From assembly GCA_017303935.1 (NCBI GenBank), contig JAFLBD010000003.1, positions 248,001 through 312,000 of the forward strand: DNA of 64,000 nt, in the 5' to 3' direction. The notes beneath the pieces are model-generated. The model worked only from the letters and a program-made list of their open reading frames with translations. It did not search any database and was not told where the DNA came from. The position numbers and the translations under genes were made by a program. Position 1 is the first letter of the stretch; every line of letters starts with the position of its first letter. Shown here one piece after another: positions 1-8,252 of this stretch. The DNA comes from Armatimonadota bacterium. Lineage in GTDB: Bacteria; Armatimonadota; Fimbriimonadia; Fimbriimonadales; Fimbriimonadaceae.

Positions 1-1
1 T

Positions 2-223
2 ATCTTGGAAGACCAGATATTACGGCAAGCCAAGGCACCATTTGGAATGAGGCAGGTCACGCAGGACATTGTAATTCCGATCGCTGTCAAATGCATAAAC
101 CCGTCAGAAATCTATGTGGTGGAATTTGAACCCGTCGAACGTTCCTCATTCGCGGGGATCGATAACCTTACGATTGCTAGTGACTCGGTATTTGAAATTC
201 GCCCACCTGTGCCGGGCATCTAG
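2..223 (+). CDS. C-terminal part of an unidentified protein (truncated by window start)
   Basis: The reading frame is open from the first base and stops at 221-223, so only about 73 C-terminal residues are visible. The visible part alternates hydrophobic and polar residues (for example VIPIAVKC and IYVVEFEPVE), which suggests a beta-rich domain. No catalytic motif or membrane segment is seen. A TTG lies near the window edge, but the frame is already open before it, so the real start is probably outside. I do not recognise the family. Confidence 0.45.
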   Translation: MLEDQILRQAKAPFGMRQVTQDIVIPIAVKCINPSEIYVVEFEPVERSSFAGIDNLTIASDSVFEIRPPVPGI

Positions 224-225
224 CT

Positions 226-330
226 TCAGTCCCAGACGATGACGAGACTCTGATTATCCTCCGGGACCAAGCCGAAGTCAGTTAGCTTTGGTGCGTCGGA
301 GAATTCGGGCTCTTCGAAGTTGTACGTCAT
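226..330 (-). pseudogene. 34-residue remnant of a paralogue of the 1397-1849 gene
   Basis: On the minus strand an ATG at 330 begins MTYNFEEPEFSDAPKL, nearly identical to the start of the gene at 1849 (MTYNFEEPEFPEAPKL, then an FGL match). The frame then ends at TGA after only 34 residues, before the transmembrane part present in the intact copy. The sequence just upstream of both starts also matches (TGTATACCTTT on the plus strand), so the duplication included the promoter region. It is either a decayed duplicate or a truncated small gene. It was found by comparing the two sites directly. Confidence 0.6.
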
Positions 331-480
331 TGAACTGTGAACGCGGAGTCGCGCCAATCGCTAAGCAATGTATACCTTTAGCTGGGTGATTTTGAACTGT
401 CTCACTAAAAATCCCGCAGAGGGGCGCCGATATCACCAATAAGTGCTCCGACTTCGATGGCGGAGGACGGGGAGACAACC

Positions 481-1122
481 ATGTCCTACATAACAGAAGA
501 AACTGCTGATGCTCCGTTGGTGACAAAGCTGACCAACTTTAAGGCGGCGAGTGAGGCAAACAAGACCGTGCTCGGTTTGACGCCTGCTGATATCACCACG
601 ATGGGCACACTTTACACCGCTTTTTCGACCGCTTATGCTGCGAGCGAAAACGCCAAAGCTGCTGCCAAGCAAGCCGTGACCGCCAAGAACGCCGCCAAAA
701 AGGCCGCCCGAGCCAATGTGGCCGGTTGGTCCAAGATTTGGCGCGCCAATCCTGCCATCTCCGATGCGATTTTGGATGCGCTGATGTTGGCTCCGCACAA
801 CACTCCGGCCAGCACCACGCCGCCAACCACTCCCACCAATTTGGTGGCTACGGTGAATGGCGAAGGCGTGATCTCACTGAAGTGGGGCCGAAACGGCAAC
901 AAGCCCGGCACCATCTTTAACATCGAGACCTCTGATTCGCCTTCGGGCAATTGGACGATCTTTGATTCGACCACGAAGGCCAAGTTTGATTACGCTGGAA
1001 CTCCGGGCACCTCGGTTTGGTTCCGGATTGTTGCCAAGTGCGACGGTCAGTCTGCTGCTCCGACCAATCCGATTTCGGTTTGGGCTGGTGGTTCGGGCCG
1101 ATCGTTGAAGTTTGCTGCTTAA
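481..1122 (+). CDS. Fibronectin type III-like domain protein with Ala/Lys-rich helical N-terminus
   Basis: The product is about 213 residues from the ATG at 481, which has GGGGAGA a few bases upstream. An in-frame GTG-type start at 457 is less likely. Residues about 1-85 are helical and Ala/Lys-rich (AKAAAKQAV, AKNAAKKAA). A linker rich in Thr and Pro follows. Residues about 115-205 (PTNLVATVNGEGVISLKW to WFRIVAKCDG) look like a fibronectin type III beta-sandwich, with a Trp in the early strand and a WFRI strand near the end. No signal peptide is visible. The ending SLKFAA resembles the KKKAA tails of the paralogous family at 30.5 and 55.5 kb, but the rest is not clearly homologous. A structural or cell-surface role is a guess. 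Confidence 0.75.
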   Translation: MSYITEETADAPLVTKLTNFKAASEANKTVLGLTPADITTMGTLYTAFSTAYAASENAKAAAKQAVTAKNAAKKAARANVAGWSKIWRANPAISDAILDALMLAPHNTPASTTPPTTPTNLVATVNGEGVISLKWGRNGNKPGTIFNIETSDSPSGNWTIFDSTTKAKFDYAGTPGTSVWFRIVAKCDGQSAAPTNPISVWAGGSGRSLKFAA

Positions 1123-1396
1123 CGACGTTTAAGTCTTGCCATTGCTTGTTGCGCCTGTCGATTTTTTCGGCGGGCGCTCTCGTTTTTGTTTGTGGCTTGG
1201 GGGCTGGGGATTACTTCTTCCCTGCGTTACTCAGAATGTCGTCGAGGGAGGGTTGGGGGGTGCGGTAGTGCTTTAACGCCCGACCGTATGCGCCTTCGAG
1301 TGCGGCGATCCGTCGGGCGATGGGGGCGCGTATTTGCTCGTGAGCGTTCTCGCTCGACAACTTCCTGATGACAAGCGGTGTCGCCAGTTCTCGATA

Positions 1397-1849
1397 CTAA
1401 TTCGCGTGTGCGGTCTCAAAGATCTCAATCAGAGGCTGTAATGTATCCCGATATTGCACTTGGCTCGGCGCGCGAGCACGAACCCGCCTTCGCCAAACCG
1501 CCATTCGTTCGGCGAAGCGGTGTTCTCGTTGGCTCTGATATTTGGATTCCCATTTGTAACAGATCAGGCCAAGCACCACCATCATCACGCCACATGCAAA
1601 ACAAAACGGCCAAAAGTAGTTGCCGAGTGCCTTAGCATTGACGAAGATCGGCGGCAACGTCAGCGGAAGAACAGGGATCGTACGGATCATCGGGACCCAG
1701 GTGATATCCACTGGCGCCGGGATAAACCACGACGCAGACTTGATGGCCTTATCGACCTCGGCCAGGTCCTCATAATCTTTGGCCGTTAATCCGAACTGGA
1801 CTAGCTTCGGGGCTTCAGGAAACTCGGGCTCTTCGAAGTTGTACGTCAT
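1397..1849 (-). CDS. Small membrane protein of unknown function
   Basis: The 150-residue product begins MTYNFEEPEF and has an acidic N-terminal third. A proline-rich hydrophobic stretch (RTIPVLPLTLPPIF) is followed by one strong transmembrane helix (about residues 85-107, YFWPFCFACGVMMVVLGLICY). The C-terminal tail is very basic (RMAVWRRRVRARAP) and presumably cytoplasmic. The N-terminal 16 residues recur in the broken copy at 226-330. It may share a transcript with the 50-residue ORF just upstream at 1892-2044. I do not recognise a family. Confidence 0.6.
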   Translation of the reverse strand: MTYNFEEPEFPEAPKLVQFGLTAKDYEDLAEVDKAIKSASWFIPAPVDITWVPMIRTIPVLPLTLPPIFVNAKALGNYFWPFCFACGVMMVVLGLICYKWESKYQSQREHRFAERMAVWRRRVRARAPSQVQYRDTLQPLIEIFETAHAN

Positions 1850-1891
1850 TGCGCCGCTGATCTATGTATACCTTTCGCAGTATGCAAGGTG

Positions 1892-2044
1892 TTACTTCTT
1901 GTCCACAATTCGCCCATTCACGCCGATGGCTTGGTACACGGTGAGATTGTGCGGAATTTCACCAGCAAGCGAGACTATCCATGATTCGGCTAGCGCACAC
2001 AATTTCGTGTTAGTCGAACTGTGGGCACCCCGGAACTTAGTCAT
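1892..2044 (-). CDS. Possible small gene, 50 residues
   Basis: A minus-strand ATG at 2044 opens a 50-codon frame ending TAA at 1892-1894. It reads as plausible soluble protein sequence (ESWIVSLAGEIPHNLTVYQ, then VNGRIVDKK). It fills the gap between the divergent EEP gene and the membrane protein gene, and it points the same way as the latter. No clear ribosome binding site precedes it, so it could equally be a chance frame or a gene fragment. Confidence 0.35.
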   Translation of the reverse strand: MTKFRGAHSSTNTKLCALAESWIVSLAGEIPHNLTVYQAIGVNGRIVDKK

Positions 2045-2067
2045 CGCGAGTGCTGTTGTGCGAAGCG

Positions 2068-3048
2068 ATGAAGGACAAAAAGCAACTGCCCTATTTCATA
2101 TTTTTGGCCCTGACACTGGTGTGGTTGCTCGCGTCTGTTTACGGTGATCGCTGGGTTTGGCCTTTTCCTGTTTTTTCATACCTCCCTCCTCTTGTCGTAG
2201 TGACACCTGGGGCGATCTGCATGGCCTGGACCGTTGCTCGGATTTTGCGTGGACTTCGCAAGCCCGGCGAAATCACCGCACTGTTGTTCTTTGCGTTCTT
2301 CTCTAGTCGATTACTGGGCTGGCAATGGGATATGTTTTACTCAAACACTTCCCAGCAGGACGTAAGGGTCATGACGTTCAATGTCCATCTCCACAGCCGA
2401 GAGGTACCGAAGGCTCTGGAAATGGTGCAGGAGCTGAAGCCCGATGTGATCTATTTTCAGGAGAACCTGGGAGGCGATTCCAGCCCTGCTTCTTATCTGC
2501 GGTCAAAGCTGGACGGCTGGCACATGGTCCAGGATGGCGATGTCGCGATTCTTTCGCGATGGCCGCTGTCGAATCTGCATAGTTCGCCCCTTTCTAGCGT
2601 TCCTGGGCGTGTGATTCTCTCGGCGAAAGTTCACGCGCCGCACCCATTTACTGGGTTAACAACTCACTGGTCTGTGCCGCAATGGCGTCAAGGAATGGAG
2701 GGCCTAAAGCGCACCGTTGCTTCTCAACAGCGGGATTTCGATGACACGCGAAATGCGGTTTCCAGCGTGGTAGGCCCAGTGATTTTTGGCGGCGATTTGA
2801 ACAATCCACCGAATCACTCTCACGTCCGAACGCTCTCCAATGAATTCCAGAACGCGTTTGGTAAGGTGGGGAATGGGGTTGGCTGGACTTTCCCAGATCG
2901 CTTTCCTCTCGTGTTCCCTCTCGTGCGAATAGACCACCTCTTCTCCAGCCCCGAGTATGTTCCGGTCCGCTGCTGGGTCGGCCCTTCAGCTGGCTCCGAT
3001 CATCACTCTTTGATCGCCGATTTTCGGTGGAAGTCAGAGAATCACTAA
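2068..3048 (+). CDS. Membrane-anchored endonuclease/exonuclease/phosphatase (EEP) family protein
   Basis: From the ATG at 2068 the protein is about 326 residues. The N-terminus has two or three transmembrane helices (YFIFLALTLVWLLASVYG, YLPPLVVVTPGAICMAW, ALLFFAFFSSRLLGW), then a catalytic domain of the DNase I-like EEP fold. The expected motifs appear in order: TFNVH (Asn), FQEN (Glu, metal ligand), GGDLNN (the GDxN motif), and near the end SDHHSL (the catalytic SDH). The family cleaves phosphodiester bonds in nucleic acids, phospholipids or inositol phosphates. An extracytoplasmic EEP domain behind several helices is common in bacteria and its substrate is usually unknown. The start at 2068 is preferred over TTG 2050 because it directly precedes MKDKKQLPYFIF, a typical positive-then-hydrophobic N-terminus. 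Confidence 0.85.
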   Translation: MKDKKQLPYFIFLALTLVWLLASVYGDRWVWPFPVFSYLPPLVVVTPGAICMAWTVARILRGLRKPGEITALLFFAFFSSRLLGWQWDMFYSNTSQQDVRVMTFNVHLHSREVPKALEMVQELKPDVIYFQENLGGDSSPASYLRSKLDGWHMVQDGDVAILSRWPLSNLHSSPLSSVPGRVILSAKVHAPHPFTGLTTHWSVPQWRQGMEGLKRTVASQQRDFDDTRNAVSSVVGPVIFGGDLNNPPNHSHVRTLSNEFQNAFGKVGNGVGWTFPDRFPLVFPLVRIDHLFSSPEYVPVRCWVGPSAGSDHHSLIADFRWKSENH

Positions 3049-3075
3049 GCAGTCACACGTCTGTATTTATTGCAA

Positions 3076-3122
3076 TTCCCTCCCCCTCCTTTCTGTGTTA
3101 TGAGGGGGGTTAGGGGGGAGAG
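3076..3122. repeat. Dispersed palindromic G/C-tract repeat, copy 1
   Basis: A copy of the intergenic element described in the findings. A C-tract arm (imperfect here: CCCTCCCCCTCC) is followed by TTATGAGGGGGG and the tail TTAGGGGGGAGAGA. It lies between the 3' end of the EEP gene and the 3' end of the HEAT-like gene. Confidence 0.8.
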
Positions 3123-3247
3123 AACCTACTTCTCTTCGTCCTTCCGACTATCTGCTTCCCACACTATATGCACGTGGCACGAGAAAATCTAAACGACAAA
3201 GAGAATTATAATGAATAGAGAAGAGTCCCCAAATTTGCCACTAGCTA

Positions 3248-3673
3248 CTATTGCAACAGTGCCTCATCTAGAAACTTTAATACATCCAGCGCATTTAACC
3301 GAGTGTCATAGTCTCCGTCTCTAGATAGTCGTATGAGAATTGCACGATCTGCCTCTCCGCCAAGTTTTCGAATTGCAAATGGAACAGTAGATCTAACTTC
3401 GGGGTTTGGATAAGAAGCGAATTTAATAATCTCGGGATACGCCTCGCGGTCTTCGAGAGTGCTGAGCGCCACAATTGAATCTGCAATATCGCCATCAAAA
3501 CTACTTTTCAAGAAATTTCGCAATTGAGGGACATACTGATATAACTTCAGCCGCTGCACAACCAGAATGGCAAACATCCTCTCTCTCGGATCAGGGGAGT
3601 CTAAATGAGATTTCAGAAAATCGGAATCGCCTGTATCGACAATTCTCTGGCACATTTCAGGAAAAGATGTCAT
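3248..3673 (-). CDS. HEAT-repeat-like protein in the Rhs immunity array
   Basis: The 141-residue product is all-helical and contains HEAT-like units: DPRERMFAILVVQRLKLY, then a unit around DREAYPEIIKFASYPNPEVR, then ILIRLSRDGDYDTRLNALDVL. Small HEAT or Armadillo proteins often act as protein-binding immunity proteins downstream of polymorphic toxins. This gene is the last of the minus-strand string downstream of the Rhs gene, so an immunity role is a contextual inference. No enzyme motif is seen. It is preceded by a copy of the intergenic repeat, which may mark the end of the array. Confidence 0.65.
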   Translation of the reverse strand: MTSFPEMCQRIVDTGDSDFLKSHLDSPDPRERMFAILVVQRLKLYQYVPQLRNFLKSSFDGDIADSIVALSTLEDREAYPEIIKFASYPNPEVRSTVPFAIRKLGGEADRAILIRLSRDGDYDTRLNALDVLKFLDEALLQ

Positions 3674-3708
3674 TGTAGAGGTCCTCTCAAAAAGCCGCTA
3701 GTAAGCAG

Positions 3709-3750
3709 CCCCCCTCATTACTCTGTTATGAGGGGGGTTAGGGGCGGAGA
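3709..3750. repeat. Dispersed palindromic G/C-tract repeat, copy 2
   Basis: CCCCCCTCAT and ATGAGGGGGG form the inverted arms around a short TACTCTGTT-type loop, followed by TTAGGGGCGGAGA. It sits between two minus-strand genes of the immunity-like array. Confidence 0.85.
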
Positions 3751-3792
3751 ACAAGTTTCTCACGGCCTCCAAGTTTAGTTAAGATCATCACG

Positions 3793-4584
3793 TCAATCGT
3801 CATTACCGTCAAGATCGTCAGGATCAATCTCGCTGAACAGAAACTTCAGCGCATCCATAAAACGAAAACCAAAGGGCACGGGTTCCGTTTCATACTCATG
3901 CACATTAACAAAGAAGCCTTCATCCGAGCGATTCGGATCCCAAAAGATAAAGCGATACATATTGCCAAATTCGGCAAAAACCAGAACCTTATATTTGAAC
4001 CAGGGAAAGCAATATGTTTTCGGCGATGCGGCGTGGATCGAGGCATGTTCAAAGAGTCTGTCCATTCCGCGAAGTGGCGTGCTCGACAATGCATCACAAA
4101 CGGCTTGGTTAGTTCGCAACAACATCTGTCTCTCCCACACATCGCTGGGAAGGCTACGCACCTCTAGCAGTTTGCCGAGATCAACAGACTTTGGAATTTC
4201 CACAGCTTCTAAATCTCCATGTACCGTGCTAGGTACTTGTAGAAGCTGTACACTTATCGTGTCAGGATCAATCGAATCCACAGCCATTTGGTATTCAATT
4301 CGATCAACTTTGTGATTTACTGCGGAGATTGTTGCGACCGTATGCGAACCAGATAATACGACTGCTACCGGATAGATGTTGTCTTGGCCAGGGCCAGGTT
4401 CCCACGCCTTGATTGTCGGGAGCTCGCCTCCAAACACGACCTGACTGTGATCCGCTGCCTGGACGAAAAGCTCGGTAGGTGCAAACTGAACCTGATCGCC
4501 AATACTAGCCAGCTTTGCCAAAATAGCCGATTCAAATTCACCTAGTGGCTTCTTTCGTCTTTGAAACAGGGATCGCCAATTCAT
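3793..4584 (-). CDS. Unidentified soluble protein in the Rhs immunity array
   Basis: The 263-residue product starts with a basic patch (MNWRSLFQRRKK), has no membrane segment, and ends in an acidic tail (SEIDPDDLDGNDD). Aromatic residues are concentrated in the C-terminal half (TYCFPWFKYKVLVF, MYRFIFWDP). Many toxin-immunity proteins are acidic, soluble and poorly conserved like this, and the gene sits in a same-strand string downstream of the Rhs toxin. I do not recognise a named family, so an immunity function is only inferred from position. Confidence 0.6.
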   Translation of the reverse strand: MNWRSLFQRRKKPLGEFESAILAKLASIGDQVQFAPTELFVQAADHSQVVFGGELPTIKAWEPGPGQDNIYPVAVVLSGSHTVATISAVNHKVDRIEYQMAVDSIDPDTISVQLLQVPSTVHGDLEAVEIPKSVDLGKLLEVRSLPSDVWERQMLLRTNQAVCDALSSTPLRGMDRLFEHASIHAASPKTYCFPWFKYKVLVFAEFGNMYRFIFWDPNRSDEGFFVNVHEYETEPVPFGFRFMDALKFLFSEIDPDDLDGNDD

Positions 4585-4768
4585 TCTTCAGTTCCTCGAA
4601 CAACATATCCAAGCATAGCACCGCCACAAAATCCTCTATCACCTAGCGGTAGCCAGTCGATCTACGGTGACTTTTGCGTGTGGCGCGATTCATGCTCAGT
4701 CTACACCCTGACTAAGATTGAGGGTTCGACAATGTCATTGGCATCCAATTGGCTTTCAGAACTTGGGT

Positions 4769-5301
4769 TTACTCTGGTGGCCAAATTCGCGACTCGATCT
4801 CCAGTCCCTTGGGCAGTTTCTTCCGAATTTCATCCCTTAGAATCAATATACACTTCCCGCCTTCCAACATATGCCATTCGCCTAATGCCTCAGGATTCTC
4901 TCGAGAGGCAGGCTCATAAAATACTTCGACACTTTCGCCAACTTCGTAACGGAGAACGGGCTTTGTTCAAACGCATACAGCCTTAAGAAGAACAGGAGGC
5001 GTGAGAACCTTAAGTTGCTCACATCTCCCACTTCTGGCAATTTATGCCATTTCAGATAATTATCCTCCGACCATCGGTAATAGAAGAACCTTGCCTTCGG
5101 CATGAGTTCCTTGCACACCTCGTACAACTCTTTTAAATCTGAAATCTCCGCTCGAATGACGTACTTATACATCAACCCAAATTCACCATGGAAGTGGCCA
5201 TCCGCCGGCTTCTGATCATCGCTGATCGATCGCCGACGGTGGACGTCAATTATCCTTAAAGCCGTCCCGCGTCCGTAATCATCACAAATCCTATCCCTCA
5301 T
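4769..5301 (-). pseudogene. Frameshifted immunity-like gene
   Basis: The frame starting at 5301 runs 139 codons and stops at 4882. Downstream of about 4960 the coding-like sequence switches frame. After AFEQSP the alternative frame reads VLRYEVGESVEVFYEPASRE, and later GEWHMLEGGKCILILRDEIR, ending at TAA 4769-4771. The in-frame tail (KLAKVSKYFMSLPLERILRH) looks like a shadow. Restoring one missing base near the AACAAAGCCC stretch (about 4963) would give a protein of roughly 175 residues, perhaps starting at the internal MYKYVIRAEI. It is either a genuine inactivating frameshift or a sequencing error. I do not recognise the family. It sits in the array downstream of the Rhs gene. Confidence 0.6.
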
Positions 5302-5333
5302 TACAGTGTTTTGAGAAAGGAGTGCAAATTCTT

Positions 5334-5732
5334 CTACTGGTGGCCCTGATTTCCTAGTTCATCCTTCAATTCTTGAAATCCTGGCGGACGCCATGATGAT
5401 GTCAGATCAGACTCATTCTCAATTAGAGCGATCAAAGCTCTGCGATACAAGCTCGAATCTGGCGGCAGTTCTGCTCCAGAACATTTGGCCTGATAGATGT
5501 AGTATTCCAATTGAAGCGGTAGCCCATTCCGTGAAAAGAATGTAATTTCAGGTTTCACATCATAATGGGCTTCGATCGTAATCATTAATTCTCCGATTGT
5601 CGGAAAGATCTCTGAGTAATTGTCTTCAGAATCAAATGCAACAATCGGGAAGAAACTGTCTTCGACAAGCTCGGCTGGCTCCTTCGGCTTGCTTCTGCGC
5701 TTGAAGAATCTCATAAATAGTTCCATGGCCAT
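5334..5732 (-). CDS. Small unidentified protein in the Rhs immunity array
   Basis: The 132-residue product has a short basic N-terminus (FMRFFKRRSKPKEP) that resembles the MNWRSLFQRRKK start of the 3793-4584 protein. A central segment predicts mixed alpha/beta structure (IFPTIGELMITIEAHYDVK, ITFFSRNGLPLQLEYYIYQ). It ends 32 bases before the next gene on the same strand, consistent with co-transcription. The start could be MAMELF at 5732 or the second Met at 5726. No family is recognised, and an immunity role is inferred from position only. Confidence 0.55.
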   Translation of the reverse strand: MAMELFMRFFKRRSKPKEPAELVEDSFFPIVAFDSEDNYSEIFPTIGELMITIEAHYDVKPEITFFSRNGLPLQLEYYIYQAKCSGAELPPDSSLYRRALIALIENESDLTSSWRPPGFQELKDELGNQGHQ

Positions 5733-5828
5733 TCTATAGTTTTACCAGGTAAGTGAGGGTGCGGTCTATTACTTTGGGCGCACGCCCCGTCGGACGATTT
5801 GCCGGGTCGAGTTGACGCAGTTCTGAGT

Positions 5829-6167
5829 TTACTTCACTATGTTCGGACTGGAAACCAACTTCAGCCCCCAAAAGGAACCCCCGAATGGCATCCATAGAGT
5901 AGCTGGCTCAGTCACTATCGTGAAAATCCCATTAGCAGATAGGGCTCTCCAGATGAAAACCTGCCAAATTGCCACGGACGCCATCAATAATGCCTTAACG
6001 TGATGATCTCCATACAATCTCCATTTGAAAATGATGAGTGCTTGCATGATACCAAGAAACAGAAGAAACAAGTCGACTTCCATCAGATAAATCACAATTC
6101 CTTTTACTCCAAACGCATTTACGGAAAAGGTTGAAAAACTAATTAGACTTGGATAGTTGGCTAACAA
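5829..6167 (-). CDS. Small membrane protein in the Rhs array
   Basis: The 112-residue hydrophobic product has about three transmembrane helices: around residues 22-44 (GIVIYLMEVDLFLLFLGIMQ), 60-80 (ALLMASVAIWQVFIWRAL) and a weaker C-terminal one (FGGSFWGLKLV). It is same-strand with its neighbours and A+T-rich. Small multi-TM proteins can act as immunity to membrane-acting toxins, but nothing here shows that directly. Confidence 0.5.
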   Translation of the reverse strand: MLANYPSLISFSTFSVNAFGVKGIVIYLMEVDLFLLFLGIMQALIIFKWRLYGDHHVKALLMASVAIWQVFIWRALSANGIFTIVTEPATLWMPFGGSFWGLKLVSSPNIVK

Positions 6168-6198
6168 AAGCCGAGAGTATTGCAGGAGGATTCAGAAT

Positions 6199-6534
6199 CT
6201 AGACAGGCGGGCCAGGTTCTGGAATGGATAACAATCCCTCTAGATCTCCAAATTCGACAAGTCGCTGAACCCATAGTTCTTTAAGTCGATAAATGTCAGC
6301 ATCATTTCGGGTTATCTTGGCGTCAGCTCTTGCTTGGCCTTCTATTCCAAGTTTATCTAATACAATGTTCCCAATACTCCTATAGTATGCACCTCCATTG
6401 GCCAAGATGCCCGGGACTATCTCACCGGATTCGTGAAAAATGATGATACTCATGCGCTCACCGGAGAAAATCCATGCCGGCCCAAATCCAGTCTGCTTAA
6501 TTGGTTCCGGAAACAGATCTGCAAAGAGGATCAT
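6199..6534 (-). CDS. Small unidentified protein in the Rhs array
   Basis: From the ATG at 6534 the product is about 111 residues (MILFADLFPEP). A longer in-frame start at 6564 adds ten basic residues and is less likely. Soluble mixed alpha/beta sequence includes a strand pair (AWIFSGERMSIIIFHESGE) and a C-terminal helix (DADIYRLKELWVQRLVEF). It is co-oriented with the membrane protein downstream, with a short gap. The family is not recognised. Confidence 0.5.
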   Translation of the reverse strand: MILFADLFPEPIKQTGFGPAWIFSGERMSIIIFHESGEIVPGILANGGAYYRSIGNIVLDKLGIEGQARADAKITRNDADIYRLKELWVQRLVEFGDLEGLLSIPEPGPPV

Positions 6535-6602
6535 ATGACCAACATACCTCAAGCGGCGACGCATTCAGATTCGACGTGCCATGCGAATTTGGAGTTCAGG
6601 CG

Positions 6603-6902
6603 TCAAAAGGACTTTCTTGACCGCCAGCGCTTCCAGTGATATTTGATTGCCGCGAACATCAAAGGTCCAGAACCCGGATCAATGACAAAAGGAAGCAATG
6701 TGACAGCCCAATGAAACTGATGTCCGCTTGCTTCGTAAGCAATCCAAAGTGCAATCGATAGCAATGTACCACCGAGAAATCCACCCACTGAGCCTTGTTT
6801 CTTAATAAGCAATACATAGTAGTTGCCGAAGGTTACGATAAGTCCAATCGTCCCAATACAGATCGCGACCAATATCACTAGAGCCACAGTCTGACTCCGC
6901 AA
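6603..6902 (-). CDS. Small membrane protein in the Rhs array
   Basis: The 99-residue product has about three transmembrane helices: residues 4-28 (QTVALVILVAICIGTIGLIV), 40-57 (GFLGGTLLSIALWIAYEA) and 64-88 (FHWAVTLLPFVIDPGSGPLM). It ends in a basic tail (KYHWKRWRSRKSF). It is same-strand with the Rhs gene. The function is unknown. Confidence 0.5.
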   Translation of the reverse strand: MRSQTVALVILVAICIGTIGLIVTFGNYYVLLIKKQGSVGGFLGGTLLSIALWIAYEASGHQFHWAVTLLPFVIDPGSGPLMFAAIKYHWKRWRSRKSF

Positions 6903-7148
6903 AACTCAAGACTCATGTTTTGGCTGTCCAAACAATTCTTACTAACCCTCCACCACATAGTGGCACTTGAGTGTACCTTCTGGCACAGTTAATTGCTCTC
7001 TAGAACATTGCGGCGCGGAGAGCTTCACTCAAACCGGCTGCACCTTGCGAGTGAATATCCCAGTCACCAACGTTGTTTCGGTCAACTACCATCGCGACTT
7101 TCTCAAGTACAGAACAAAACCTAATCAAAGGAACGACAAGGGAGTGAT

Positions 7149-7656
7149 TTACCCATAGTGGGGGGCACCTATTCGATATCGGTCTAGCCTCTTTTGCTGA
7201 CTCTCTGGGTCAAGATTGAGTACGCGCTCAACAAAAGTCTCAGTTATGTTTGGACCGGGAATAGCGTAGTCCATCACCTCTCTGTCTTCAATATCGCCAC
7301 GAAAGTGCCTTTTCCCAACGTTAAATGTCTCCGTAAATTCCACTATGGGAATATGCTCTGACATGTAGAACAGTGGCAGCTTCTGCCATTCGTCGTCCAG
7401 ATTTTCGAATGTTCCCAAGGACATCCACCGTCCAGTACTGTATCCATAATTGCTAATAATCTCGCGAAACCATGGCTCGTGATGCAACTTTTCTTCGAGT
7501 TGTGTCAGTGTCGGCATCTCATTGAATTTGTGTGTTGAAATCACGGCCAATCCGATGAGTCCAGGACCAAGATGAGTGACCACGCCTCCAGCAAAACCGC
7601 CACTAGCAAGTTTAAAAGTGAACGCTGTCTTAATTTTCAGTCGCTTTCCCAGTCAT
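7149..7656 (-). CDS. Imm26-like immunity protein, 5' end possibly frameshifted
   Basis: The product aligns by eye with the coupled immunity gene at 8529-9020. GGFAGGVVTH matches QGYIPGIVTH, and both continue with a hydrophobic glycine-rich strand. The homologous region extends upstream of the GTG at 7583 to KTAFTFKLASG. The good ATG at 7656, with AGGTGG just upstream, is in another frame and stops after eight codons. Either translation starts at a CTG (7652) or a 1-base indel lies within the first ten codons. Imm26 proteins neutralise nuclease toxins, so this gene may be an orphan immunity for a lost Rhs tip. Confidence 0.55.
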
Positions 7657-7722
7657 TACCACCTATTTGATTTCTCGAGTTGCCGTTCTAATCACTGAGA
7701 ATCGCGCACGGTAGAGCTTATG

Positions 7723-8223
7723 CTACTTGATTCGATTTGCCAGGAGCCCTTTCTGATCGACAGTCTCCCAAAACTCTTCCCCACCCGAAACCGGAAGTGG
7801 CGACGGCAATTTCAGATACTCGTCAACAGCCGATTGGACAATTGACTCCCAGTTCCCAGAATCAAAGTTGGAATGCTTCTTCTTCATATTTGCGCATATT
7901 CGCCGAATTCCTTCAACAATCAGTTTGGCAAACATCTCTCTCCTCTCGAACTCATTCGAATACAAGAAATCTCTTGACAAGTAGATTGTAATTCCAACAT
8001 CCAGCTTGCTATTCGAAGCATGTATCCGTCCTAGTTTTGTTTCAGGACACAGTTCCGGTTCTATTGATCCCCATGTTTCAAGAAAGAAGCCGAAGGTCAT
8101 TTCAACATTTTCGTTTTGATCCTTAAATTTCTGCGTCAAGAGTTGCAAGAGTGCGGCGTCATCTCTTGCGAATCCGCTCCTAGCGCCCTCGGGTCCGTGA
8201 TCAATTCCTCCAATCATAGTCAT
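7723..8223 (-). CDS. Immunity-like protein next to a possible orphan toxin tip
   Basis: The 166-residue soluble acidic protein has an alpha/beta core (LDVGITIYLSRDFLYSNEF) followed by long helices (MFAKLIVEGIRRICANMKKK, SIVQSAVDEYLKLP). It starts about 30 bases after the end of the 66-residue ORF at 8253-8453, in the same orientation. That arrangement is what an orphan toxin C-terminus plus immunity pair would look like. The start could be Met1 or Met3. No named family can be assigned with confidence. Confidence 0.55.
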   Translation of the reverse strand: MTMIGGIDHGPEGARSGFARDDAALLQLLTQKFKDQNENVEMTFGFFLETWGSIEPELCPETKLGRIHASNSKLDVGITIYLSRDFLYSNEFERREMFAKLIVEGIRRICANMKKKHSNFDSGNWESIVQSAVDEYLKLPSPLPVSGGEEFWETVDQKGLLANRIK

Positions 8224-8252
8224 CTACAGTCAGCCTCGTGAACTTTACCCGT

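Noticed and set aside
6967-7158. Plus-strand 63-codon frame (VPSGTVNCSLEHCGAESF)
   Set aside because: It lies opposite to the surrounding array, has a TTG start without a ribosome binding site and no recognisable domain.
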